Part shown: piece by piece, positions 50,728 through 61,400 of the stretch
How positions within the stretch are numbered: the stretch's first letter is position 1
Layout: the number at the start of each line of letters is the position of its first letter
Origin: Conchocele bisecta
Lineage: Eukaryota; Mollusca; Bivalvia; Lucinida; Thyasiridae
Direction of reading: 5' to 3'
Length of the DNA stretch: 64,000 nucleotides
Assembly: GCA_029237695.1 (NCBI GenBank)
Contig: CM055268.1
Location: 49,556,418 to 49,620,417, forward strand
Made by a program: the position numbers and the translations under genes
The notes under the pieces: model-generated
Databases searched by the model: none
Seen by the model: only the letters and a program-made list of their open reading frames with translations
What the model was told of the DNA's origin: nothing

Positions 50728-51255
50728 ATTGCTGCTGAACGGGCATAAAACACCATTGACTTACCTATTTTGTTTAATCGATAATTACTAATCGTGCTAA
50801 TGTATCGCACATTTTGATTGACCGATTGCCCTCAGGGAACCAACCAACGGTTGTGAGACAATATACTAGTAATGAAGGATCTAGCAGAGGTTTAGCAATG
50901 ATACCCCATCCATCACCTTTGTAAGTTCACGGTTGTATGTCGTGTGTGCCTGTTGACCTCGGTGTGTATAAGTATACCCAGTGTATCGTCTAGAGCTACA
51001 CGGAGACCCAAACACATCAGTGTGTTAGTTTGTATGGGTTTCACTGGCTGTTGTATCTGACGATCATCGCTGTTTGAGATTATAAAGTGCAGGAATAAGT
51101 CTTTGAGTGCTTATACATGTACAGGGAAACCTCTCTAAACCGGACACCCTGGGATGTAGCCTGGGTTTAGATATGTACCATATTCACATATGAAACACAT
51201 TCACACATGTTATAAACATAGCACGTACTACGGATCCCTGCAGGAGACGTATAAT
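50728..51255. other. Intergenic; one pogo/Tigger-like terminal fragment
   Basis: CAGGGAAACCTCTCTAAACC / GGACACCCTGGGATGT at about 51121-51157 is a single element end. The remainder shows nothing. Confidence 0.5.
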
Positions 51256-51264
51256 TTTTTTTTT

Positions 51265-51590
51265 TATTAATTCGTTCCCACAAAATAACAATTCGTTCCC
51301 TCAATTTAACAATTCGTTCCCTCTAATTAACAATTCGTTCCCACGATATAACAATTTGTTCCCACCAATTAACAATTCGTTCCCACGATATAACAATTCG
51401 TTCCCACGAAATAACAATTCGTTCCCACGTGAACGAATTGTTAATTCGTGGGAACAAATTGTTATATCGTTGGAACGAATTGTTAATTCGAGGGAACGAA
51501 TTGTTAAATTGAGGGAACGAATTGTCATTTCATGGGAACGAATTGTTAATTCGAGGGAACGAATTGTTATATCGTGGGAATGAATTCCCC
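51265..51590. repeat. Inverted pair of 21-bp tandem arrays (CAATTCGTTCCC)
   Basis: About eight units of ACAATTCGTTCCCACGATAT-type 21-mers run to about 51430. They are followed at once by about eight units of the complement (GGGAACGAATTGTTAATTCG) to 51590, so the whole is a palindrome of tandem repeats. The long frames on both strands here are repeats of seven codons. Confidence 0.9.
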
Positions 51591-52075
51591 TGCGGGGCTC
51601 CGTAACAGACGGAGAAACGGATGCACCAGATATATGGTGGTTTATTAAGGACATTTCATCTCTTCGTTCCTTCGCTGCCTAGAAACGAGGATTAATAACT
51701 TTAATGAATACAGTTCGTTCTTTCGTTGCCACGCAGCGTAGAGGCGAACAAGTGGCGTTTGATGCACACCCTCCTACACTTTTGCATATGCGACCATTGT
51801 AGACACAGGCATATGTTTACCCTAGGAGTCCTTCATCAAGCGGCTAGCGGGTAATGTGACCGACATGTATATAATAGTAAATTTGCCATGGGAAGACAAA
51901 ACGAAGGTCTCAATTTTGGTCATATTCCTCAAATCAAGTCGGCAAGGAAACATTATGCCACATCCAAACTGTCTAAGTAATACATGAAGTACATTTACTC
52001 AAAACATGGAAAGAGAAAGCCGATTCTATATAGTACATGCATTTGTATATTCTGGACTGTTGCCCGCATTACATT
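51591..52075. other. Intergenic; TTCGTTTC repeat fragment, otherwise nothing
   Basis: 51645-51745 holds CATTTCATCTCTTCGTTCC and GTTGCCACGCAGCGTAGAGG; the rest is not recognised. Confidence 0.45.
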
Positions 52076-52079
52076 TATT

Positions 52080-52720
52080 TTATCCCATCGCGTAGCGAAA
52101 ATGGGATATAGGGATGTTCAAGTCGTCAAGGTTAAGGTTGAGGTCAAATAACTTATACATTTGCGTCCAGTAACTACTTTACTGTACAGCCAATTGGCAT
52201 GATACTTCATGCGCGTGTTCTTTATCACCCATATTTTCATTTCCCATCCCACCCGTGCTCTTGTCATGCCCATACATGGTCAAACAACGTTCAGTAAATG
52301 CGAGCGTGTGTGCGTTTCTCCATTCTCTTATAACGTATTTACTGTATGACCGATTGGCTTGAACTTTCATGTGCATATTTATTATCCATATTTTCATTCC
52401 CCACCCCACCCATGCTCTCCCCATGCCAAAGGTCATGGCCAATTAACTTTGAAGCTTCGTCCAGTAGATGTGTGTACGTTTCCCCATTCTCCTATAACTT
52501 CTTTACTTTATGAACGATCGACTTCAAGCTTTATGTGCATGTTTCCCCATCATTCATATTTCATTCTCCGCCCTATGCGTACTCCCCCTTGCCCAAGTTC
52601 GATATCAAATAACTTTGAACTTTTCCGTCTAGTAGAGACATGCGAGTTTCTCCGTTCGCTTATAACTTCCTTATTGTATTCTCTTAACACATCATGTACC
52701 TGTTTGTCATCATCTCACCC
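52080..52720. repeat. Degenerate tandem repeat, about 180-bp units, about 3 copies
   Basis: The repeated order is TATAACTTCTTTACTTTATG, GATTGGCTTGAACTTTCATG, CATATTTTCATTCCCCACCC, CATGCTCTCCCCATGCC and AATTAACTTTGAA. Single copies of the same motif lie at about 24560 and 33780. The 183-codon frame here is a by-product of the repeat. Confidence 0.65.
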
Positions 52721-52905
52721 CAGGTCAATATATGTAAACGCATTCACCGTTTTGTATGATTCAATTTCAAGTAATTATAGTTGTCGTCTCGCACTGCATG
52801 TGTCCCTTTTTCAAAATATTTTACGCGCCAAATGTGCATTTTTTTCTGGCCTTACCATGCTGCTTTTTGCTCCTGGATTGAACCTTTATTTTTGTAGCGA
52901 AAATG

Positions 52906-53005
52906 TGTGACCAATATTGTAGCTCCAGATCTATATAACGATATATATTGCTAATTGATAGTAGCATGGCGGGTGTTTCACTGATGGAATGGCGACATTG
53001 TTTGT
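52906..53005. mobile_element. Family A MITE fragment
   Basis: GTGTGACCAATATTGTAGCT, TATATTGCTAATTGATAGTA and GGGTGTTTCACTGATGGAAT. Confidence 0.55.
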
Positions 53006-53141
53006 TCAGTCTACCTCCTGTCATGTGATACTATGACACCCACCTCTAAGAGTCGTATTTGCTCTATGATTATGGCGTCAGCTGAAACACATTTTACGCT
53101 TACAATGCAGTTAAATATGGATACTTTCTACAATTTAAGTG

Positions 53142-53371
53142 TTAACTCTAACACCGCTATCTATTATTTTTTGTTTTCCATTTTTATCATCAAAAACATG
53201 CTTTGTCAGCACTTTAGAATAATTTACAACATGCTTTGACAGCGCTTCAGAATTATTTCCATTGGAAATGATTCTGGAGTGCTGTCAAACTATCTTTGTT
53301 ATTGACAAATAAGGCAAGATATAAAAGCAACAGCAGACGACAATTATTGTGTGTAGCGGTCTAAGGGTTAA
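53142..53371. mobile_element. Family E MITE flanked by TTAA
   Basis: TTAACTCTAACACCGCTATC left, GTAGCGGTCTAAGGGTTAA right, core AGAATTATTTCCATTGGAAA. Confidence 0.8.
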
Positions 53372-53569
53372 GAAATTACAAGATGTTTGGTGTTATTATT
53401 TATATCATGTTTGGTGGATGAAAGTTATGGCACATTCGATGATGCGACTACAAACACGTGTGTGTGTGTGTATACATATTGCCAATGAGTGTTGTATTTG
53501 TGAGGGCAACGGGAATGCCTGAAACACTGGGAGTATCAATTTACTCACACACGAATTACTGCTATTGCC

Positions 53570-53850
53570 AATTAACTCTTATAGGGTATTTAGTCAGAAA
53601 TATCTGAGATATCTCTGTCTAAATACCATGTGATAGTGAATTGGCAAGATATCTCTGTCTAAATACCTTCTGAGAGTAAATTTGTTAGATATATCTCTCT
53701 CTAACTACCTTCTGAGAGTACATTTGTAGCATATATATCTGTCTAAATACCTTCTGAGAGTACATTTGTGGCATATATTTCTGTCTAAATACCATGCGAG
53801 AGTCAATTGGCAAATATATATATGTCTAACTACCATGAAATAGTGGTTTG
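53570..53850. repeat. Tandem repeat, about 58-bp units (TATCTCTGTCTAAATACC)
   Basis: Five to six units of GATATCTCTGTCTAAATACC / TTCTGAGAGTACATTTGT, diverging along the array. Confidence 0.8.
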
Positions 53851-54400
53851 ACAATTACATTGCCCAAATATCAGTTCACTTGTCCGCGTTGTCGAATGCT
53901 GCGTAGATGTTAGTGATTTTTATCCTACATTCCAACACGTATTACTAACTTAAGAACAAGGCGGCAGTGGGCTGGCAACATTGCTGACGGGTTTATGGCT
54001 GCAGTTATTGGTGTAATTAACAAAGGACATGTAATGTCATTGATTGTTGACATATTTACAAGCTGTGCACCTTAGTTATTGGCGGCAGAACATTGGAACA
54101 TAAAGACAACACCTGACGACAATTTACATGCAAATGGTGCATAGCCAGAAAACAACGATCGATTTCGCTACTTCAAAGATATGCTCAATTAACAGTCATT
54201 TACAATGGTACTTATACATAATGTAAACGGATAGACATGTTGTAACGTACGAGACATAGGCATATGCTCTACTCTCTGTATCAGGAAACCTTCGCAAATT
54301 ATACGGCTATATAACCAATGCAAACAGAATATTGTTTTGATAATATTACTTTTTTATCAAAATTTAAGACTAAGCCGTCTTTTTATTTGGTCAAATGTTG
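53851..54400. other. Intergenic, nothing recognised
   Basis: No gene or repeat end supported; AT-rich. 54310-54360 is similar to the flank inside family J at 54440-54490. Confidence 0.4.
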
Positions 54401-54907
54401 TACTACTGTCTGTTTCACGAAACCTGCCAAACGTTTACGGCTATACAAACAATGCAAAAACAATATTTTTTTCGATAATATTAAATTATAGCAAAATGAG
54501 CCTACTTTTTATTTCGTGAAATTTTTATCAAATATTGATTTTTATAAACAAGTTCCCCATGTTAAATCACCATAGAGAGTGAAGATGTCTATAGGGATTT
54601 AACATGGGAAAGTTTTCAAAATTTCAGAAATAGTGGACAGATTTTCAAAATGTAACTTGTTTTCTTAGTTAGATCATTTCCAAGCTATCTAGCCAGGTTT
54701 AAGAATATTTTTTTCCCATGTTAAATTCCCATAGAGAACTCATTTTTCTACATAAAATCAATATTTGACCAAATTTCACGAAATAGCCTGAAAGATGGCT
54801 CATTCTTAATTTTTTATATAATTTAATATTATCGAAAACAACATTGTTTTTGCATTGTTTATATGGCCGTAACATTTGGGCAGGTTTCGTGAAACAGACA
54901 GTAGTAA
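54401..54907. mobile_element. Family J foldback (CTGTCTGTTTCACGAAACCTGCC ends)
   Basis: TACTACTGTCTGTTTCACGA pairs with CGTGAAACAGACAGTAGTA. Inner arms CATGTTAAATCACCATAGAG and CCCATGTTAAATTCCCATAG; TTTTATTTCGTGAAATTT against AAATTTCACGAAATA. Confidence 0.75.
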
Positions 54908-55217
54908 ATCATGTTTACCAACTGGTTGCTAATGCATGAGCCATACGGACGCCATAAAATCGATTACATTGCACGGACTGCACTATTTAACAATGGATGA
55001 TTGTCCTAGAACGTTCGTCTGCCATAACGTATGCACATCATCTATATTTACATGAACTATCTCATACCTTTAACTATAGATTTCGCGTTAACTATTTTAT
55101 TTTCAGTATAGCACGAATTCTTACATTTTAATTGTCTGAATATGCCATTAATCCGAAAATATTACTATATGTAGTACATGTACTGACGTTCTTTAAAACG
55201 CCAGAACATATAAGAGA

Positions 55218-55483
55218 TATAGAGAATAGTAGGTTAGTGCCGTGAATGGGAAAAAATGTCTGGCAAGGCTCAGGAAACGGGATGGGCGAGGCTCTGCAGA
55301 GCACATCCCGTTTCCGTGCCGCGCCAGATATTTTTTCCCATTCACGGCACTAACCTACTATTCTATTTATCCCGTCAACACCTTCAAATGGCTGTAAAAT
55401 GCAAAAATTGTATTGACTGGATATCAAAAATGTTTCACGGCACCGTGTTTCACGGCACATACGCACTGTTTTGACGGGATAAA
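55218..55483. mobile_element. Family H double-hairpin element, copy 3
   Basis: Same structure as 39684-39970; GCTCTGCAGAGCACATCCCG at the turn. Confidence 0.85.
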
Positions 55484-56033
55484 ATAACAATATATCCAAG
55501 AAATCAAGAATGTAAGAAGATTAGACTAGAAATAAAGTACGTGAGAAGCTAGAAGCTTATTTCGGCATTGGATACAGTAAGACAACAGCAATAATATAAA
55601 AAAAAAACAGTGCAGATCCTGATGAGGCGGCTCGTTACGAGCCGTCACATCTGGATCTTCACGGTTTTTCAAACATTGGCCGTAGTGACAATACGGCATG
55701 TTTTCTATGGGGAACAGGCGATTTATTTGACAACAGTCAATAACGGAGCAGACAAATTGCTTGTTGTACATCGGCAATAATGTCCAGAACTTCTACACCA
55801 GCCACATATGTGAGACGAGACTATTAATTACGTGTACATACATGATGGTCGATGTTTGTCAAATCGTTGTTGGTTCTGTTAATGACGTGTACATACAGTG
55901 TGGTCGATGTTTGTCATTTCTTTGATAAAATCACTAACATCAACGCAACCTTCGAGAACACAGACAACGCGGACACGTGGACTGATATTAGTTCACTGTG
56001 ATTGTAATTTGACTCTTACATGGTACGTTTACG
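55484..56033. other. Intergenic; family G core fragment
   Basis: CAGTGCAGATCCTGATGAGG / CGTCACATCTGGATCTTCAC at about 55604-55665 is a family G hairpin core without its TTAA ends. A GTGTACATACA..ATGGTCGATGTTTGTCA direct repeat lies at 55832-55918. No gene. Confidence 0.5.
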
Positions 56034-56293
56034 ATAATTCGTAATCATATTTTAGGGGAAGGGGCCAAGTGACTTTGGTGTGGTATGGACCTGCCACCAG
56101 GTCAGGTTATTTTAATTTCAGGGCTGAATATATTGTTTCTCGATGTAAATATTCAGTTCTGATTTTGGAATTCGCCCCCCCCCTCCCCCCCCCAATGCAG
56201 CAGGTTAAAACGGGATCGAACCCGCTTGCCCGGCCTTAAATGACCTTAGCTGTTGATAGGCCGTTGAACACCAATAAACAAACAAACAAACTT
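56034..56293 (+). repeat. SINE family 2, 5' truncated
   Basis: ACGATAATTCGTAATCATAT, GGGGAAGGGGCCAAGTGACT, GATAGGCCGTTGAACACC then AATAAACAAACAAACAAAC. Confidence 0.75.
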
Positions 56294-56885
56294 ACATGGT
56301 ACGTTTGGCGATTATACAGGTGACAATAAGCCACCTTGTCATTTGTTATGGACTACTGTTTGTCCCACTCAAAATCCGCCGATTGCGATTGGCGCAATAT
56401 ACATATTAAATATAAAACATATGAAACTTCAGGCATTTTATTTTTAATAGTATGTTACCTATTCCATTTATATTTGGCGAAATTCTATTCAAAGTTATAT
56501 TTTCTCAACTAAAATATAAATAAACTGTAACTGACGGCAGCCATTTGAGGGCATAGAATTTTTGAATTCTCAGATTCAATCAGAAATATATGTGTCAACT
56601 ATTAATATATGCAAAGACCATGCACATATCTGCCAACATAATATTCAAAGATGACACGTAATGATCACCAAACGAATACACTGATTGTTAATAATGAATT
56701 GTTGCACAACACTACGTCATGGCGACGTAACGACGCGTTATGCAGCGTTTCACCTACATCTGTCAACGTGGGACCGTGTCCGGATAGCGCGCGTCATTTG
56801 TCACCGCGGAACTAGGCAACGGACGCGGTGACGCGGGTCATTTGTCAACTATTTCACCATACAGGTGGATAAAGCGCGGCCGTGA
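56294..56885. other. Intergenic, nothing recognised
   Basis: No coding frame or repeat ends; locally GC/CG-richer around 56700-56880 (CGTCATGGCGACGTAACGAC). Confidence 0.4.
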
Positions 56886-56889
56886 TGGT

Positions 56890-57158
56890 ATAAATAGAGA
56901 ATAGTAGGTTAGTGCCGTGAATGGGAAAAAATATCTGGCAAGGCTCAGGAAACGGGATGGGCGAGGCTCTGCCGAGCACATCCCGTTTCCGTGCCGCGCC
57001 AGATATTTTTTCCCATTCACGGCACTAACCTACTATTCTATTTATCCCGTCAACACCTACAAATGGCTGTAAAATGCAAAAATTGTATTGACTGGATATC
57101 AAAAATGTTTCACGGCACCGTGTGTCACGGCACATACGCACTGTGTTGACGGGATAAT
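56890..57158. mobile_element. Family H double-hairpin element, copy 4
   Basis: Nearly identical to copy 3 (TAAATAGAGAATAGTAGGTT to GTGTTGACGGGATAA). Confidence 0.88.
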
Positions 57159-57571
57159 TATTAGACATAGCATAGGATAGGATCTCGTTACCACGAGTTA
57201 GCTATGTCGTTCCCACGAGACAGCATCTCGTTACCACGATATAGCATCTCTAACTATTACGATGACGGATAGAAACGTGACGGATATACGGACTAAAGAC
57301 AGACGGACGGACGGGCAGACGGACGGACACCCGTGACGAAAACTAATGACATATTTTCTTTCAAATACACTATACACTACCGACTGCGCTAAGGTTGCCA
57401 ATATTTGTCAATATTTGTCAATTGTTTCATTTCAAAATACTTGAATATTGTGCTTGAACTCAAGCAGCTTGACTGTCTGAGACTGAGCTGTGCTACAGTT
57501 CAGGCTCAGGCAATGCAACTGCTTGATTGCTAGTTGAGATTGCCTATAGACGTTCAGAAACATGGACATCT

Positions 57572-57876
57572 GTAGCGTATTTCACCAACATTGCAAAGTA
57601 TACTCATCTAGCAAAGTATAATTTGAGTTAGAAATTTTCAATTTACGGATAAATTTATTAATTTTTATTATACTGAATTTATTACATTATCACAGCCATT
57701 TTGGCTGTGATAATGTAATACATTCAGTATTATAATTCTGCATACTTTTAATCATCAAATATATGCAGTCGTTAGTTCTGTATGAAATGATGCATTTCGG
57801 GAAAAATAAATGATTACTCCCTCAAAGTATACTTTGCTAGAAAAGTATACTTTGTAATTTTGATGAAATCGGCTAC
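57572..57876. mobile_element. Family B palindromic MITE
   Basis: GTAGCGTATTTCACCAACAT left, TTTTGATGAAATCGGCTACT right, CTG on both sides, central palindrome TTATCACAGCCATTTTGG. Confidence 0.85.
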
Positions 57877-57879
57877 TGG

Positions 57880-58005
57880 GAAAGATTACCGCAGGGGGTG
57901 GTGTAACTATCTGGCCAGCTTGTTCAACTACAACGGCAGATATGAACTGTACACAGTCTTCAACCAACGACTGCAGCACAATGAGGCCTTCTTGTATCAC
58001 AAAGG
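57880..58005. other. GC-balanced unique segment open in several frames, possible exon
   Basis: About 120 bp between a family B MITE and a tandem repeat. The composition is exon-like. One + frame gives RRGWCNYLASLFNYNGRYEL, another a Cys/Thr-rich TTTADMNCTQSSTNDCSTMR, and the - strand gives IQEGLIVLQSLVEDCVQFIS. None is recognised, and no clean acceptor remains because the MITE abuts it. It could be a captured exon or a 5' exon of the Reeler gene. Confidence 0.25.
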
Positions 58006-58019
58006 ATGTTTCATCTCTT

Positions 58020-58205
58020 CGCTTCTACACGGTATAGATAAAATATTAAGGGACGTACATTTCGTTTTTTCGTTTCTATGCGGTGTAGATACAAATATTA
58101 AGGGACGTACATTTCGTTTTTTCGTTTCTATGCATTGTAGATACAAATATTAAGGGGCGTACATTTCGTCTTTTCGTTTCTGTGCGGTGTAGGTACAAAC
58201 GAAAT
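58020..58205. repeat. 52-bp tandem repeat, about 3 copies (GGGACGTACATTTCGTTTTT)
   Basis: Units start at about 58045, 58097 and 58149: ATTAAGGGACGTACATTTCG / TTTTTTCGTTTCTATGCGGT / GTAGATACAAAT. Related to the TTCGTTTC repeats elsewhere. It ends about 55 bp before the Reeler exon 1 acceptor. Confidence 0.85.
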
Positions 58206-58259
58206 GTCACTGACTAGCCACCACATCCTTGAGTTCTATAATTATTTTCTCTGTTCCAG

Positions 58260-58484
58260 TAGCAAAGACGAACCCCAGAATAATGAGTCACGCCATAACG
58301 TTGACGGTCGTGTATTTCCTGATAGGGGCGGGGATCAGGGTATGCTGGGGCTACAGCACGGGGGCACCGACAGCCGCCTGCGGGGACATGACCCCGGGGC
58401 ACGGATACCCAATCAACACGGGCGCCACGCCCTACTTAGTCGAGGTCTCCAAGACCCAGTATAGCCCAAACGAACGGATATACG
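58260..58484 (+). CDS. Reeler gene exon 1 in window (signal peptide, start of Reeler)
   Basis: Acceptor TTTTCTCTGTTCCAG ends 58259. The ATG at 58283 gives MSHAITLTVVYFLIGAG, a typical signal peptide, then YSTGAPTAACGDM. An upstream in-frame ATG at 58229 is on the intron side of the acceptor. 58260-58282 would be 5' UTR. Donor GTGAGT at 58485, phase 1. Confidence 0.85.
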
Positions 58485-61400
58485 GTGAGTTAACATAAAT
58501 GAGACGTGCCGTATGATACTTACCTTAGGACATTTGCGTAATTTCATTACATACGTTTACAAAAGTTGACAAAATGTTCAGAGTACATGCGGAATATGAA
58601 ATATTGTAAAAAATGTAAACGTATTTCATGAAATTACGCAGATGTCCGAAGGTACACAATCACATGGCTTGTCTCCTATGAGTATGCCAGGTAGATGCAA
58701 AGGGATACATCGTGACAGGGATGGTGAAATGGTTAAACATGTCATAAATGGGGCGTATGACCAGTGTAGATCCTGATCCAATAGCACACTCCTGTAGCCT
58801 GATAACGAGTTACATGTATATTGCTTGTTAGATGCACGACGTGTGTTTCAATGATCGAAATGCGAACAGTGCAGATCATGATCAGACTGTGCGGATGCAC
58901 AGGCTGATCTGGATCTACACTGGCCAGAAAAGCCATAAGCCCCATTTGTCCGGTCACAGCCACATATGAGTATGTCAGATAGATGCATAGGTGGATAAAG
59001 CGTGACAGGGATGGTAACATGGTTAAACATTTCTTAAATATGTTTAGAAACCAACAGTAACGTAGAGAAATAAAAGTGTCCATGGAAACAAAAATCGCAC
59101 CTAAAGTCCGCTAATAGAGAGTCAGAGAGATACAAATTGCCATTCAAACTAAAAATCGCCTCTAAAGGCCTATTATTAGAGGACTTTACAAGCGTCTTGT
59201 TTGTTGTCATGGCAAATTTTATTTGTCTGACTTTCTGCTGGCTTCTATTTCTTACAAGAAACGTGACAGACGGACGGACGGAAAAACGGACGGACACCTG
59301 TGACGAAAACAAGATACCTTTTATTTTCTTAAAAAACAACAACCCGAATATAATCAGTAAATCGTATTGTATTTTTTAAGAAAGACAATCGTACATAATA
59401 CAGTTACAGTAGCGAATGCGGTAGTAGACCATACTTAATTTCACTAATTGTTGACGGTAAGTCACATCGGTATTAACGTGTTTGTTGACGTATACGATGT
59501 TTGTGACATTGCCGGTGACCAGCCATAACATGGACCATGTGTTCATCAATCACCATTCACTCACCGGCTGCGGCTAGATTGTCCTTCTCAATTGCTTTTA
59601 TTTTGTTTTGCAATTGGTAAGTGTACATACACACACGTGACTTATAAACAGACAAATTGAATAAATGATCTGTGACGTGACTGAAATGTTGTTTATCACT
59701 GTTTACAAATTCATATACTTGATGAGACGATGCTCTTTTTTATTAGTATAAAACTAATTAATATTCCCAACATAAAAGCTAAACAACCTTTTTCTGTTTA
59801 AAAGACACGTACATTAAACATGCCACATTCTGTCATTTCTACACCACACACAAAATTACCATGACTGCAAACATAATCCGGACTAGCCGTCTCATCAGCA
59901 TTGTTTTATATTTCACTTATGAACTATATAGTACAGTCGAACCTCCCCAAACGGCCACCTCTCTACAACAACACCCTCTCTATAACAGCCGCTATTTTAT
60001 ATCCCAAATGGGTGATGTCCTCTGTATCTAACCATTAGATTGCTGTGCACGAAAATTGCCGTCTGCTGTTGCTTTGCCTTCTTTATCAATAAAAACATGT
60101 TTTGACAGCATTTTAGAATCATTTCCATTGGAAATGATTCTAAAATGTTGCCAAAGCATGTTTTTATGAGAATTATCGAAGAAAATAAATAAACAACATT
60201 AACCTCCCTACAACAGCCACCTCTCTACAACAGCCAGTTTTGCGTCTTCCCATGGGTGGCTGTTGTAGAGAGGTTGCACTGTATAGTGTGACAATTAACA
60301 TGACACATTCCATACCATGATACCCTTATGATACAGAAATAACAAAAGAAAATGTTTAGATTCTATATCTTCATTCATAGGAAGACTTTCATTTTTACAA
60401 GTATAGCAAAACATGGAATGGTCTATGTTAATTGTTTGTATGAATCGAAGATATAGGATCTAAGCATTTTCTATATCCTTTCATTTATTACATAGCATAT
60501 GGCATCGACTGTTCTATGTTAATTGTTTGTATGAAGATATAGTATCTAAAACAAATATGCATCATCCATTTATTACAAGTATAGCACGACGTGGGCTGTT
60601 CTGTGTTAATACTTTAACATAGCATGACATAGTTGCGAACATTAATCCTTGCAATCTACTCCCGTACACAGTACACAGTACGGGAGTAGATTGCAAGGGT
60701 TACTGTTCACAACTGAGCATGACATCGACTGTTCTATGCTAATTATTGTATAAATATATAGGAACTCTGCATGTTAGTCACGTCCGTCCGTTCCAAGTTG
60801 TGGTTATTCATTCCAGTGAGGATCCGAGCGTGCGGACAATCACGGTTTAAGGGCTTCATGATCCAGCCCCGGTCGGCGATGTTCCCCGATAGACCCGCCT
60901 TCCTGGGCGCCTTCCTCAGGGTCAGGGGCACACGGCACGAGTGTGTCCGCTCGGGGGTGAGTTTCGGGGGTGGGGGGGGGGGGGGTCTTCCTCAGTGGCA
61001 CGCAGCACGAGTGTATTCGCTCGGGGTAATTCCCGGGGTCAGGGGCACGCGGCACGAGTGTGTTCGCTCCCCCTACTCTCTATAGCACCATAACAGAAAA
61101 AGAAAAATGTAATATTAATACAAAATAAAAGTACACAACCGTTACGATATAGAGACATGGCATGTTAGTCTTCCACTGTCTGCAAAACCAACATGTATCT
61201 TGTTACTATTAGAGTGGGTAACAGCGAGTTTGCTCAATTTAATGTTGGGAATGAACTCATTCATTGAAGCTCATCATAATTTGTGACTGAGACGAAACGA
61301 TTTGGGCATTTTCAATAGTGTATACACTGACCATGGTCTGTACCGTTCATTATGTACCGTACATTGCATTACACCCTATAACACAAATGTGTTCAATTTC

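Noticed and set aside
51301..51654. Repetitive peptide frame (TIRSLEL repeats)
   Set aside because: Translation of a 21-bp minisatellite; both strands are open only because the unit is a multiple of three without stops.
52359..52910. 183-codon frame on the + strand
   Set aside because: Made of three diverged copies of a roughly 180-bp non-coding repeat also present in IFT52 introns; no domain seen.
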